Assembly (NCBI GenBank): GCA_013115145.1
Contig: JAAPAO010000419.1
Coordinates: forward strand, 1 to 31,504
DNA: 31,504 nucleotides
Origin: Perkinsus chesapeaki
Taxonomy: Eukaryota; Perkinsozoa; Perkinsida; Perkinsidae
Direction of reading: 5' to 3'
The notes beneath the pieces are model-generated. The model worked only from the letters and a program-made list of their open reading frames with translations. It did no database searches and had not been told where the DNA came from. Positions 1 through 9,449 of this stretch are shown one piece after another; position 1 is the first letter of the stretch, and each line of letters begins with the position of its first letter. A program made the translations under genes and the position numbers.

Positions 1-2
1 TT

Positions 3-440
3 GGTTGGGCGATGCTGATTGTACAAGACGACGCCTCTCAAGGACAAGCCCATTCTTCCGATCTGGCTTGGATTGATATTACGGCGCATGTTTGCCGGAT
101 CCTTTCTTTATCTATTCAATTCAACTGGTTTGCTGCTTCTGCTGTTGACCAAGCTATCCGGCAGAAGATAGAAGCCTCGGAATCCATGGGTTTGGGATCT
201 CTGAGTGACTTTTACAGTAAGTCTGATTTGGTCTCTGAAGTCATTTTGTCCGCACTTACAGCATACAGTTTTAGTGACCACCCGAGTCGTTTCGACAAAA
301 AGAGAGGTCGTGCGACCGGAAATGATACTGTTGGTCCTAATCGAGATAGCAAAAAGGCTAGCCCTTCTAAGCCGAATAATGGCCCAGAACGATCAGGCCG
401 TGATATAGGTCGAGGTCCTCTCGCTAATACTCATTTGTAG
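3..440 (+). CDS. C-terminal part of a gag-like retrotransposon ORF (partial)
   Basis: The frame is open from the window edge through an ATG at 12 to a stop at 438-440, so the ORF probably starts upstream. The last 50 residues are rich in Lys, Arg, Ser, Gly and Pro, fitting a nucleic-acid-binding gag tail. I see no CCHC zinc knuckle, which is common for gag proteins of tyrosine-recombinase elements. The call rests on position directly upstream of the RT ORF. No homologous domain is recognisable. Confidence 0.55.
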   Translation, partial: GWAMLIVQDDASQGQAHSSDLAWIDITAHVCRILSLSIQFNWFAASAVDQAIRQKIEASESMGLGSLSDFYSKSDLVSEVILSALTAYSFSDHPSRFDKKRGRATGNDTVGPNRDSKKASPSKPNNGPERSGRDIGRGPLANTHL

Positions 441-625
441 GCTCCCTATTCATGGGAGTCTCCGAATGGGATGTTAAGCTTTTTCCTTCCGTGGTCTGTT
501 GACTCGTCCTTCGCGTTCAGTCTCTTCTCATGGGACTCGGTGCGTCTTATTGTTAGACTTTAAGCTTATTTGACTAACTCGATGATCACCATAGGTTATT
601 TCGGAGTTTCCCCCCTTTTCCAAAC

Positions 626-2788
626 ATGTCTGCAGCCTCGTTGAACGTAGCATCAGACCCTGTCCGTTATGTCGACGGTCTAAGCTTGCTGTCTTCATCT
701 GCTTTGGTCCCCTCCCCCCAGTTATCTCGCCCCTTTCGCAGCGGTATGGGACTCGATTTTCCGCCTCCCGGTTCACGTTTCCCTGACCCATCGGTGGATC
801 AACAGGTTGTTATCAAGGCCTTTGATTGCTGCTGCGAGAAGTGGGGTTTGTATGACCTGGTTGGCCACGCTGACCTTTCTTCTGATGGCCATTTGTCCGA
901 CGACTGCGTCCAAGAATTTTCTGATAAGTTTAACGAAGCGGCCATTGATCTTCGTGCCACCCTATGCTCTTTGTTTGGTTGCGTAGATAGGCCCAGTGGC
1001 AGTGGTTCTCCTATCAGAGCCCCTCTGTGGATTGCCTTGATCCGGTTGTTTAAGGATGATCTCAGCGATTCCTCTCTGGCAGGCATGCTAGATAGAGAGT
1101 TTCCCACTGGGATTGTTCACCCTATACCATTGGCGGGGAACCTACCGCCTTTTGTTATCCCGGCCTCTCGTCTGAGACGGGAACCGCACGACTTGAGATC
1201 TGCTTTCTCTAACTACTTGAGTGCTCAGAGGGTGCCCACGGTCCTGCGAGATTATGTTGAGCATGAGGTTAAGCTGGGCAGAATGGTGTATCTAGATCCG
1301 ACTGCTGATTCCCTCGAAGATTGCACCGTTGTTCGGGTGGCCGCTATAGCCAAGTCCAATACTGATCCCTCGGCCTACAGATTGGTGGAGGACTATCGAT
1401 CAGCCGGCGTAAATCGCCGAATTAGCACAGCCATGTGCCCTGAATCTATAAGCCTACCCGGCCTGACTGACCTCAAGACGATTCTGCGAAGGATTGCTGA
1501 AAGCCCTATCGACTATCTTGGTTGTTCGCTCGACTTTAAGGATGCATATCGGCATATAGTCGTGTCCAGAGACGAGCGACAATATATGTGTGTACGGGTT
1601 CCTGGGACAGAGGGGGAATGTCATGTCATTGCCCAACATGTATGCCTCCCCTTCGGCTTACGCTCGGCAGGCCTTCTCTGGGTGAGGCTTGCTTCTTCGT
1701 GGGCCCGTCTATGTTTCCGTATGTTTGACAATGATCCCGACGCCCAGCTAATGGGCTTCCTGTACATCGACGATTGTACCCTTTTCATTCCGTCAAGATG
1801 CTTCTCTGTAGTCTCAGCTCGCGCTATGCTTCTAGCGTCTGCACTAGGTCTGCGCCTGAATTGGCGTAAGACTGTACTATTCGCCTCTCAGTGGAGAGTT
1901 CTGGGTTATTCTGTGCACATGGGTCCGCCCATCCATATTGGTGTTCCTCAGCTGAAAGCAGATGCTATTGCAGAGGAAATTCGAGCTCTTCTTCAAGCCC
2001 AATCAGCCTCTTGTTCGACCATTCGTAGGATCACTGGTAGACTAACTTGGGCGGCACAAGCCTTGGCTCTTCTTCGTCCGTATTTGGCGAGGCTTCACGG
2101 ACTTCTCGGTTACGCCGAACGTCATCATTTGAAGGGTGACCTTCAAGTCGGCAAACAGCTCAAGGCCGACCTTCGTATTTGGCTAGCGGCTATGGGGCAA
2201 GCATGTGTCCCCATTTTTGCAACTCCTGTAGTCAGGCCTCCTGTCGTGGTAGCATGCGACGCTAGCATTCAAGCTCTTGGTGGTGTCGTCAGGATTCCAT
2301 CGACTAGTGGTTGCTCTCCTCAAGTTTTCTATTTCCAACTAAAGACTAGGGACCTTCCAGGCGGCATTCGTCGCTACCTTCTACGAGGCCGGTCTGCAGC
2401 ATCCCGGGACATGACTGTCCTTGAGCTACTGTCAGCCGGAATGGGGATAACTTTATCCTCTTTAAGGTGCTCCCCTGCCTTCAATAGGCATAGTAGACTT
2501 ACGATCTTCTGCGACTCTTCTCCAGCGGCTCATGCTCTGTCTAGGTGCTATTCATCTAAGAAGAGGATGTGCTCTGTTTTAAGATCCATTGCTCTCATCT
2601 TAACAGAGTCCGGCAGACTATTTGATAGTCTGGACGTCAGGCGATTGAAGAGTGAAGAAAACTTCATAGCTGACGCAATTAGCCGATTAAGTTTCTCTCC
2701 CCCGGAGCAATGGGTAGAAGTTGACCCGTTTATCTTGTTGGATAGCTTGTTCGGCGAAGGAGGTTCTAATTTGGTGAATCTCTCGTGA
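626..2788 (+). CDS. Reverse transcriptase-RNase H polyprotein of a tyrosine-recombinase retrotransposon
   Basis: This is a 720-residue ORF from an ATG. RT motifs appear in order: LVEDYR near residue 255, the motif A aspartates in LDFKDAY near 302, motif B LPFGLRSAG near 342, the catalytic YIDD box near 380, then LNWRKT and VLGY. An RNase H domain follows, with acidic residues in VACDASIQALGG (about 545), the Glu of VLEL (about 600), the Asp of FCDSS (about 630) and the terminal Asp in IADAISRL (about 685). RT with adjacent RNase H, no protease and no DDE integrase is the DIRS/Ngaro arrangement. It copies the element RNA to DNA. The gap from the gag stop is 185 bp, so it is probably translated from its own start or a spliced RNA. 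The frame is unbroken. Confidence 0.9.
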   Translation: MSAASLNVASDPVRYVDGLSLLSSSALVPSPQLSRPFRSGMGLDFPPPGSRFPDPSVDQQVVIKAFDCCCEKWGLYDLVGHADLSSDGHLSDDCVQEFSDKFNEAAIDLRATLCSLFGCVDRPSGSGSPIRAPLWIALIRLFKDDLSDSSLAGMLDREFPTGIVHPIPLAGNLPPFVIPASRLRREPHDLRSAFSNYLSAQRVPTVLRDYVEHEVKLGRMVYLDPTADSLEDCTVVRVAAIAKSNTDPSAYRLVEDYRSAGVNRRISTAMCPESISLPGLTDLKTILRRIAESPIDYLGCSLDFKDAYRHIVVSRDERQYMCVRVPGTEGECHVIAQHVCLPFGLRSAGLLWVRLASSWARLCFRMFDNDPDAQLMGFLYIDDCTLFIPSRCFSVVSARAMLLASALGLRLNWRKTVLFASQWRVLGYSVHMGPPIHIGVPQLKADAIAEEIRALLQAQSASCSTIRRITGRLTWAAQALALLRPYLARLHGLLGYAERHHLKGDLQVGKQLKADLRIWLAAMGQACVPIFATPVVRPPVVVACDASIQALGGVVRIPSTSGCSPQVFYFQLKTRDLPGGIRRYLLRGRSAASRDMTVLELLSAGMGITLSSLRCSPAFNRHSRLTIFCDSSPAAHALSRCYSSKKRMCSVLRSIALILTESGRLFDSLDVRRLKSEENFIADAISRLSFSPPEQWVEVDPFILLDSLFGEGGSNLVNLS

Positions 2789-2938
2789 CTACTAGTTATA
2801 GGTTTAGTACCTCGCACAGTAGACTCTTATAGCAGGAGTACTCGTGGACGGACTCATTACTAACGAGTCAGCGGGGCTTATCCAGGATAAGTTATCCTCT
2901 TTCATGGTTCTTGTGCAGTGTTCGAGTTGCTTCCGTTA

Positions 2939-4129
2939 ATGCCATACCCTGGGAAGCCGACAACGAAGCGGGCTCGAACATCGCAGTGTGGTTGGATGCC
3001 GATACATGGCATATGGAAACCCCTACGAGCTCCGAGTATCACACCATCGTCATCGCATCCTCTGCGAGCGGACAATTGTAAGGATCAGACCTTCAAGACC
3101 GGTAAGGGCGTACCAGCCAGCACAGACCAACTGGCCCTTCGGAGGTCGGGCAGGAGTTCACACATGTCGAAGAGTCTGGTTATGCAGAAGGCAGCTGCCA
3201 AGGCCACAGATGAAGATCTAAGCCAGTTTGTCGCCAGTGCTCACTCTTTATCAACTGTAAAACAGAAGTCGGCTGCTTGGAATTCTTTCAAAAAGTGCAT
3301 TAGTGCAGCGGGAAGAAAACCTGGTGGCCGGGGAGTAGATGATTTTATATTATGGATACACTCTATGACTAAAAGTGAATATAAATATTCAACGATATAT
3401 AATTATGTGGGTCATGTGAGAAGAAGATTCGAGGATGTAACGGGCAGTCCTTTCCAGGCGGCGCATAATAAGATCCTGGATTTGTCCCTCAGAGCTGCCC
3501 GAAAGATAGTTGGCGACGAAGGGCCGTTAAAAGCCATTACGTTAAATAAAGATGAAATTATCTCAGTGGCCAAGCTTCTATCTGAAGAATGTGCGGACAT
3601 TATGTTAGCAGGCATCATCGGCATGTGCCGCTGCTCGGAGTTATTTGATTTGTATGCTGGCGATGTAATGGTTACGGATTTTGGCATTCAGCTCAGGATC
3701 GTGAAGTCTAAGACTGACCAATACCGAACGGGCCATTGGGTGCGAATAGGATGTATTGGCTCACGCGATCAGATGGGTTCCGGTTGCGGAGAAGCTTGGT
3801 GCATAGCGCACCGATTGTTACTACGAGCGTATCAGTTAGAAGCACCGGATTGCAAGCTCTTTACGGTTACCCGGAACCAATTCGCTGAATCGCTTCGGGA
3901 TTCGGTTATCCAGGTTACATCATGTCCCGCTGAGCGAGCCACCTCCCATCTAATGAGGCGTAGCGGAGCGGTTCTGTACTTTCGCGCCAATACTCCATTA
4001 CCGACTATAGCAGAACTAGGGAGGTGGAAGGACGCGGCTTGTCTCGAAGGCTACCTCCGAGACGCTGGTGATGCTTGTTCTTATTTGTCTTCCTTAACAG
4101 TTAAGGTTTGGTCGGCAGTCGCTAATTGA
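2939..4129 (+). CDS. Tyrosine recombinase of the retrotransposon
   Basis: The ORF is open from about 2918; the first in-frame ATG is at 2939 and the true start is uncertain. The C-terminal half carries the tyrosine recombinase signature. The first catalytic Arg is in GMCRCSEL (about residue 230), a Lys in KSKT follows, the H-x-x-R box is SHLMRRSG (about 337), a Trp sits in GRWKDA, and the Tyr nucleophile is in EGYL (about 371). The N-terminal half has a core-binding-like helical region from about 3230. These enzymes integrate a circular DNA intermediate without target-site duplication. All catalytic residues are present, so the protein looks functional. I see no methyltransferase or hydrolase domain, which leaves DIRS versus Ngaro versus PAT undecided. 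Confidence 0.85.
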   Translation: MPYPGKPTTKRARTSQCGWMPIHGIWKPLRAPSITPSSSHPLRADNCKDQTFKTGKGVPASTDQLALRRSGRSSHMSKSLVMQKAAAKATDEDLSQFVASAHSLSTVKQKSAAWNSFKKCISAAGRKPGGRGVDDFILWIHSMTKSEYKYSTIYNYVGHVRRRFEDVTGSPFQAAHNKILDLSLRAARKIVGDEGPLKAITLNKDEIISVAKLLSEECADIMLAGIIGMCRCSELFDLYAGDVMVTDFGIQLRIVKSKTDQYRTGHWVRIGCIGSRDQMGSGCGEAWCIAHRLLLRAYQLEAPDCKLFTVTRNQFAESLRDSVIQVTSCPAERATSHLMRRSGAVLYFRANTPLPTIAELGRWKDAACLEGYLRDAGDACSYLSSLTVKVWSAVAN

Positions 4130-4277
4130 ACGACCACTTTTCGCATTATGACCACTCCATTTATTGCTGTGCATACTCAAGTTATTGCAGCGTAGCAACT
4201 GAAGTGAAGGGCGTTGGATGTTTCTGACTCCGATTTGTCTTGTGTTCCATTCCAGTGCGGCAAGTCTGGGAGGAGTA

Positions 4278-4435
4278 CGGGGAGAGCATGTCACCTGCCC
4301 ATTCTGCCTACTCGCAGATATGGAACAGCTTGCATGCTTGGTTGACACGATCCAGTGCCACGGGGTGTAACAGTGTCCTCGCGGCAACCGTATTCGTGCC
4401 AACCCTCCTCCCAGTCCCCCGCATCTACGGTTTTA
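4278..4435 (+). repeat. Split direct repeat, first copy (B1)
   Basis: A 158-bp unit begins at CGGGGAGAGCATG and ends at CTACGGTTTTA. It recurs at 4643-4800, an exact 365-bp offset, with no difference that I can see. It sits 148 bp after the recombinase stop. Confidence 0.9.
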
Positions 4436-4642
4436 TTCTAAGTTAAATACGAAGGATTCTACGGGGGTAAAACCTCTTGCGTGGGGACATCCTTTGTGTG
4501 CGGTCGTTGATAAGCTCGTACACTACTCAACACAATCCCCCCTACGCTATGCTGTCCCTCCTCCGCTGCACGTGTAAGGCCGGCGGCGGGAGTCACAAGG
4601 TCTGGCTTTGGCCGACAATTTTTTTTTCTCTTTACCAAGGTG
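4436..4642 (+). repeat. Spacer between repeat copies, candidate A2 of the split direct repeat
   Basis: This 207-bp segment lies between the two B copies. In split-direct-repeat elements it would duplicate the 5' end (A1) of the element, which lies outside this window, so identity cannot be tested here. It contains a run of nine T at about 4619-4627. Confidence 0.55.
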
Positions 4643-4800
4643 CGGGGAGAGCATGTCACCTGCCCATTCTGCCTACTCGCAGATATGGAACAGCTTGCAT
4701 GCTTGGTTGACACGATCCAGTGCCACGGGGTGTAACAGTGTCCTCGCGGCAACCGTATTCGTGCCAACCCTCCTCCCAGTCCCCCGCATCTACGGTTTTA
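4643..4800 (+). repeat. Split direct repeat, second copy (B2) and inferred 3' end of the element
   Basis: This is the second copy of the 158-bp unit at 4278-4435. Identity between the copies stops at 4800, where the sequence continues with GTGGTATTC instead of the TTCTAAG seen after the first copy. Confidence 0.9.
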
Positions 4801-5624
4801 GTGGTATTCAAACAACGCACTGACGCGCGGGAAGAAGAGACGCGCAAGACTCTGTGAGAGTGAAAACTAGATGATTCGAATAGCAATGTACACACGAACC
4901 ACAGCGCGTGACGCGAGAGTGGAGAAATGTCTAGTAGACATTGTCTACTTCTCACGGATGACAGATTACAGAAACAGATGCGGAGTGTTAGGATACTGAA
5001 ACACACTTGGAGATCCCTTCGGTCCTGTACATCCTTCCGTCTATAGGAAATTCACTTTGAATGAGAATAGTGTGTTTCAGTGAGCAACAATGAGCTCGAG
5101 TTTCGGGCCTCGAGGGAGGAACTATGCGGTACTGCGATGGACAGATTTAGAAATAACTGCTTTGATACTTAATTCATCATTAAGTATCATGAAAGTTGTA
5201 AACATGGCATGCTAGAGTTTGTAGTAAGTAGAGCTATATAGCACTCTGTACAAGGTAGTCATATCGATACAGCGAAGAAGTCGGGACTAAAGAAAACTGC
5301 CCCGGCTCCATGTTGCCCTCAAAGCAATGCCCTGGTGCCTAATGCCAGCGCTCGCACGTCTTTGCTATGGTAGCTGCAGGCATGTTGTATTCAATCCTCC
5401 TCATCCAAATGCTCGTTGTTGATTACGCGTCAAGTGAATTACCTCAGGGTGGGTTCGATGGACGGTGATAAAAACCCGTACATTTGTGTAATCTGCCTTT
5501 TCAATAACACCGGCCAGTATCCTACCATATCTATCCAAGTTGAATGCTCTCCGTAAGGACAATATACTAATACAGATTATCTGCCGCTGACGATAGAACC
5601 CAAGGAGTCGCCTCACTCCTTTAG
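4801..5624. other. Retrotransposon 3' flank, no gene supported
   Basis: No convincing coding frame was found. One clear structure is a perfect 11-bp inverted repeat with a 5-nt loop at 5163-5189 (TGATACTTAAT and its complement). Shorter ones occur, for example GTAGAC/GTCTAC near 4933-4947. A 71-residue minus-strand frame at 5401-5616 is open, but its plus-strand frames are open too and I cannot choose between them. Confidence 0.5.
5163..5189. repeat. Perfect 11-bp inverted repeat, 5-nt loop
   Basis: The left arm TGATACTTAAT at 5163-5173 pairs fully with the right arm at 5179-5189. The loop is TCATC. No T-run or gene boundary lies next to it. Confidence 0.7.
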
Positions 5625-5808
5625 TATTGCCAATCTAAGCTCGGGAAACTACACCGACTTCATCGCTTCCCTTGATTCCCTCTGCTCCATGAGATTTCAC
5701 TTTGGTGACTTCAGGGAGTTCGATGTTACCACGGAGTCCAGCAAGGTGACCATATTTGAGGAAGGCAGGGGAATCGTGATGGATGGCCCCTACGGATATT
5801 CTTACTAG
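5625..5808 (+). pseudogene. Coding-like fragment resembling the FAD-binding part of a ferric reductase or NADPH oxidase
   Basis: After an acceptor-like CTTTAG at 5619-5624 a plus-strand frame of about 60 codons runs to a TAG at 5806-5808. Near its end it reads VMDGPYG, which matches the DGPYG element of the FAD/NAD-binding domain of ferric reductases and NADPH oxidases. A charged stretch with beta-strand character precedes it. The expected NAD-binding motif (GGxGxTP) is not found downstream, and no GT donor precedes the stop, so the gene looks broken or is a stray exon. It lies about 800 bp from the retrotransposon end. The family call rests on one short motif. Confidence 0.3.
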
Positions 5809-6420
5809 ATGGGGAAAGACGATCTAATTGCTGAATGAGAAGGGTTACATAAGTGATGATGAACGCTTTGCTGGCGAAAGACTCGTCTTCTCGTGTCAGC
5901 ATTTCATTGTATGATTCGTTCAATAGGGAAGATCCCAACTACTTGTGTTTCAGCTAAAGATCATGACAGTCCAACAACTCTATCCTATTAGGCTTCTCGG
6001 AAGACTTTCTACCCCTACTCTGATAAGTCCTACTTGTTACGCCACAGAGCTGCGTCGAGCCCTTGTTGTTACGGTAGCGTCGTTCTTGCCTTTACGGCAA
6101 CAAGCTGCGGTGAGCTGTATTTGAGACGTACGAGATACAAACGTGCAAGCGGGCGCGAAAATGATGGATTCGTGTAGTTCGCCGTGTGCTCTTGAGCCGA
6201 CCTTTTTTGTATCTTTTGAGATGTTTAACCTTTTCACTTTTGAACACAACTCAATAACTCTTCATTAGAACATCATCATATCCCCTTCCGGATGTCCGGA
6301 TTATCAAAATCACATAATTAAATAATAATTGTTTTACTTATATCAGCCGCTACGATGTAAAGCGAACCATCATAAGGCTGTTCAACAGACAAGAATAATA
6401 ATAATAGTGCAGAATGGTCG
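5809..6420. other. Non-coding stretch, nothing recognised
   Basis: Short open frames occur on both strands, but none shows a domain, splice-site support or compositional bias. The right end is the 3' flank of the minus-strand gene that stops at 6421-6423. Confidence 0.5.
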
Positions 6421-7797
6421 TTATTGAATGCTCCAGTCTGGGGACAACTCGGTATCAGCCAAACTGACAGCGGCATCTCCAACGGCATCAACAATACCAC
6501 TGCCACCACCACCAGCATCACTGGCTGCGGAGCTTGGAATGTTGTCCAACGTTGGAGGATCTATATTCTTAACCCAAGTCCATTTCCCACCGCAGAGATA
6601 TTCGTCGACGAGCCAAACGCTCCAAGCGATGAGGACACCGCTCATCGTCCAATAGCTCCAGTTATCATCAAAGAGCTTCTTTTTCTTCACAGAATTGTCC
6701 TCGGAGTTCACCGGCTTGGCTTTGACAGATTGATCAAGAGATTGGACTGCTTCAGTGTGGTGAGCTAGAGCCGCTGATTGGCGGCCTAGGCTCGATGCCA
6801 CATAATGAAGTGAGCTGTCGACGTCCTGTGTGAAGTCCGAGAGCTGGTGCGTTGCATTTATATTATGGAGGAGAAGGATAATGGCTACCAAAGTGGCCGA
6901 ACTGAGAATGTAGGTGTACGACTTTAACAAGTTGATGCTCCGCTGCATGTCATTGAGGGCACCCTGCTCGACGACTCTCGTGTTGCTGCTGCGGTCTTCT
7001 TGGAAATCCTCTTGAAATGGTCGTCCACTCGACTCACCACCAGAACCGGTGGTACTCTCCTTGATCTCACCAAGCAGCTCAGTTTGTTCGGCCTTGATCT
7101 CCTGTATAGATATCTCAAGTCGCTGTAGAGTCTCCACGTAACGAGCCTCGGCCGTAGCAATATTTTGCACCATAGCGCTCAGCGATTCTAGATTATCGTT
7201 CAATCGTTCGAGCTCAACAAAAGTAAGACTGGCCTGCTCTCCAACTTCAGCCGAGATCTCCTTGACGATGTTCTCAACGTTACCATCGATTTCAGCGAGC
7301 TTCGAGGAAATGTCAACCATCGGCTGAGCCGGCTGAGCCGTCTGAGTTTCCTTCATATCGTTCACCATCACTTCGATGTCCTTCGCAAGAACCTTCAATT
7401 GCTGACGTTCCTCCTGGGCGACGGTCTCGACTATCTCTCGTAGCTTTTCCTCACTCACACCAACACCGTTTGCCCCAATACCACCATCACGAAGAGCAGC
7501 GATGATCTCCGGACGAGCCAAGAGTGACTGGACGATCCTGTCAGCGATGTCGCCATTCCCGCGAGCCATCTGGGCGCTCAGTTGTTTGACAACTTGTTCA
7601 CTCGCCTCGAAATTAGCACGAACCATCGCAGCAGTTTTATCGTCCAATTTTTGACCAATATTGGCGTTGCTCTCGATGATCTTCGGAACGATAGTAGCGG
7701 CCACTTTTTGACCGACGCGCTCGACTTCTGTGATGACGTTTGTGGTGGCTCGATCGATAAGAGGAGCCACCCACGGCGGAAGGTGATGTCCCCACAT
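6421..7797 (-). CDS. Coiled-coil protein with two C-terminal membrane segments, unknown function
   Basis: This single-exon minus-strand ORF of 458 residues starts at the ATG at 7797; the frame stays open upstream but has no earlier ATG. On the minus strand an acceptor CTTTTTGCAG ends at 7832, 34 nt before the ATG, a likely trans-splice site. Residues 10-270 are helix- and coiled-coil-like, rich in Glu, Gln, Ala and Val. A hydrophobic segment (YILSSATLVAIILLL) lies near residue 310, and a second, Trp-rich one (SYWTMSGVLIAWSVWLV) lies near 395. A Gly/Ala/Ser/Asp-rich tail follows. The shape suggests a membrane-anchored tether or scaffold. I recognise no family. It heads a group of three minus-strand genes, and none of the three resembles another. 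Confidence 0.75.
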   Translation of the reverse strand: MWGHHLPPWVAPLIDRATTNVITEVERVGQKVAATIVPKIIESNANIGQKLDDKTAAMVRANFEASEQVVKQLSAQMARGNGDIADRIVQSLLARPEIIAALRDGGIGANGVGVSEEKLREIVETVAQEERQQLKVLAKDIEVMVNDMKETQTAQPAQPMVDISSKLAEIDGNVENIVKEISAEVGEQASLTFVELERLNDNLESLSAMVQNIATAEARYVETLQRLEISIQEIKAEQTELLGEIKESTTGSGGESSGRPFQEDFQEDRSSNTRVVEQGALNDMQRSINLLKSYTYILSSATLVAIILLLHNINATHQLSDFTQDVDSSLHYVASSLGRQSAALAHHTEAVQSLDQSVKAKPVNSEDNSVKKKKLFDDNWSYWTMSGVLIAWSVWLVDEYLCGGKWTWVKNIDPPTLDNIPSSAASDAGGGGSGIVDAVGDAAVSLADTELSPDWSIQ

Positions 7798-7979
7798 TAA
7801 ATTGTTCAAGGGAGGAGAGATAAAAGTGACGCTGCAAAAAGTCGGGAAAATTCCAGCCGGTTGAAACGCAAGAATCTTACGTCGCACAATCTAGATACGG
7901 ACGCTCACAAGAGCCCAATTGACGATACATAGCCCCACTTAAATACAAATCTTGCAATCTTACCCCTCTTTACATTTCC

Positions 7980-8606
7980 TCAACACACCTTGTCCCAACC
8001 CTCATCAGCGTGACTGGTGGTGCTGGTATTGTTTGGACTCACATCCTCGGCGGACTGAGCTTCAGTAGGCTCTGGAGAATCTTCCTTTTCTGCGCACTGT
8101 GAAGATTTTCCAAGAATCTTCATACCAATTCTTTCCATATCCTCCCGCGTGGCTCCCATCCAATAAAGAGCTGCTGCCGCGCCAACACCAGCCGAAGCCA
8201 GCAGACTGACGACAGTCAAACATGCCGCTCCCAGCCACCACGATCGATTATGTGTCGAAGAAGTACAGTGTGAGCAGGTCCTAGTAGTAGATATGAGGGC
8301 GGAGTCACCAATTGCCATTGCGTGGCTTCCCGCGGTGCTGGCCAAAGAGCGGCAAAGTGATTTTGCCATCTGCGTTGCCACGGACTCGGCCTCGATGGTT
8401 ATTCCAGCAGGGCAGCTCGCCGGCACCTTCACCGTGGCGGACACGTTAGCGGTGAGCTCTCGGATGAGCTGTGATGAAGAGTGAGCGCCATCGACTGGCA
8501 GACGGCTCAGAAGGTCGCATTTCCAGGAGCATTCTGGTGAGGAGTATTCCCTAGCGAAGGTTCGAACGATACCATCTGACGTTGGCTTCGAGACCTGGCT
8601 GCCCAT
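7980..8606 (-). CDS. Putative N-myristoylated protein with one membrane segment, unknown function
   Basis: The 208-residue ORF starts at the ATG at 8606; an in-frame TTG further upstream is not needed. An acceptor-like TATTATCTCAG on the minus strand ends at 8619, 12 nt before the ATG. The N-terminus MGSQVSKP fits the N-myristoylation consensus (Gly2, Ser6), with a Lys next. One transmembrane segment (LGAACLTVVSLLASAGVGAAAALYW) lies near residues 135-160, followed by an acidic Ser/Glu tail. Several Cys pairs (CSHC) precede the membrane segment. A lipid anchor plus a single TM suggests a surface or endomembrane protein. No known domain is visible. The gap to the gene at 7797 is 182 bp. Confidence 0.65.
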   Translation of the reverse strand: MGSQVSKPTSDGIVRTFAREYSSPECSWKCDLLSRLPVDGAHSSSQLIRELTANVSATVKVPASCPAGITIEAESVATQMAKSLCRSLASTAGSHAMAIGDSALISTTRTCSHCTSSTHNRSWWLGAACLTVVSLLASAGVGAAAALYWMGATREDMERIGMKILGKSSQCAEKEDSPEPTEAQSAEDVSPNNTSTTSHADEGWDKVC

Positions 8607-8800
8607 TTTCGAAAACGGCTGAGATAATACAGATTGAAATGACAACGAAAGGCGGTTAGAGTATCAGGATACGTTATGGAAGTACATTGCGACCTCGGCA
8701 GCAGCAGCAACCAGCAGCAGGCGGTGGCTTGGAGTGAACAGCAATTCTTGCGCGTGCGGGACGGCGAAAGATTCTCCTTATTGTTCAACACGTAGTGCTA

Positions 8801-9449
8801 TTAACATTCATCATCTTCACGAGTTCGTCGCTTGGTTCCAGAAAGATATCTTTCAGATTCACGCACCTCAGCCAGACCAACGCTCCGAATCCTTCTCCTT
8901 CGCCCGTCGACAATGCGTCTACGGTCAACAACTCTCCGCAGTCCAATTCTTCGCGGTGCGCAATGAGGCGTATCTTCGCATACTGGAGGTAGAAGGAGCT
9001 CCGGAACATCCAACAAAGATTCGTCCAGGCAACTTAACCGAGGGCTCTCGGGGACAATGACCTCTGGGGACAGCTCGAGCGGAAGGAAAGATTCGACCAA
9101 ACAGTCAAAGTCACAATCATCACAATAAGCCTGGCAGCCTAATCGTGGCTGTTTGGTTGGACGACAGTCAGTAGCTTCGACAATAACAGCATTGCTGGGG
9201 AAGAAGCTCCGAGGAGTTTCTGACGGAGAAATCGAATAATAGGCTGCTTCCCATATAGAAGGTACCTCCATCAGCACTCCAGGGTTGCTGCTGTTGTTGG
9301 GGACTGGTGCCGAATAGAGTCTGAAAGATCTTCGACTGAGACACAATGGAATCGATGGTGGAATCAGTGGTGGCTATAGTAGGGGAGGAGGAGCTGCTGC
9401 TGCTGCTGGTAGAGCTTTGGTGAAGAGGAGGAGGCAAGTAACAAGCCAT
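8801..9449 (-). CDS. Ser/Gln-rich then acidic protein, two or more exons, unknown function
   Basis: Exon 1 runs from the ATG at 9449 to 9266 and encodes a start followed by eight consecutive Ser and later five Gln. On the minus strand a 46-nt intron (9265-9220, GTACCT...CCGTCAG) restores frame into exon 2, which begins ETPRSFFPS and continues with acidic Leu/Pro-rich sequence. Exon 2 is open to a stop at 8801-8803. In its last 200 nt a second frame (to about 8785) also looks coding, so another intron is possible and the C-terminus is uncertain. I recognise no domain. The intron contains TTCGATT shortly before its acceptor, a weak echo of the B-box introns seen elsewhere in the window. Confidence 0.55.

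Larger units (their letters stand above)
1..4800 (+). mobile_element. DIRS/Ngaro-type tyrosine-recombinase retrotransposon, 5' truncated by the window edge
   Basis: Three consecutive plus-strand ORFs (gag end, RT-RNase H, tyrosine recombinase) are followed by a 158-bp sequence repeated exactly, as far as I can read, at 4278-4435 and 4643-4800. The copies are separated by 207 bp. This matches the B1-A2-B2 end of elements with split direct repeats, as in Ngaro and PAT elements; the partner A1 copy would lie upstream of the window. There is no aspartic protease and no DDE integrase, as expected for the family. The three reading frames are intact and the terminal copies look identical, which suggests a recent and possibly active insertion. 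The 3' boundary at 4800 is inferred from the end of the repeat. Confidence 0.85.

Noticed and set aside
5401-5616. Minus-strand ORF of 71 residues, coding-like in places
   Set aside because: Plus-strand frames over the same stretch are equally open, and no splice site or domain decides between them.
8734-9060. Plus-strand ORF of 108 residues
   Set aside because: It is antisense to the minus-strand gene at 8801-9449 and shows no coding features of its own.
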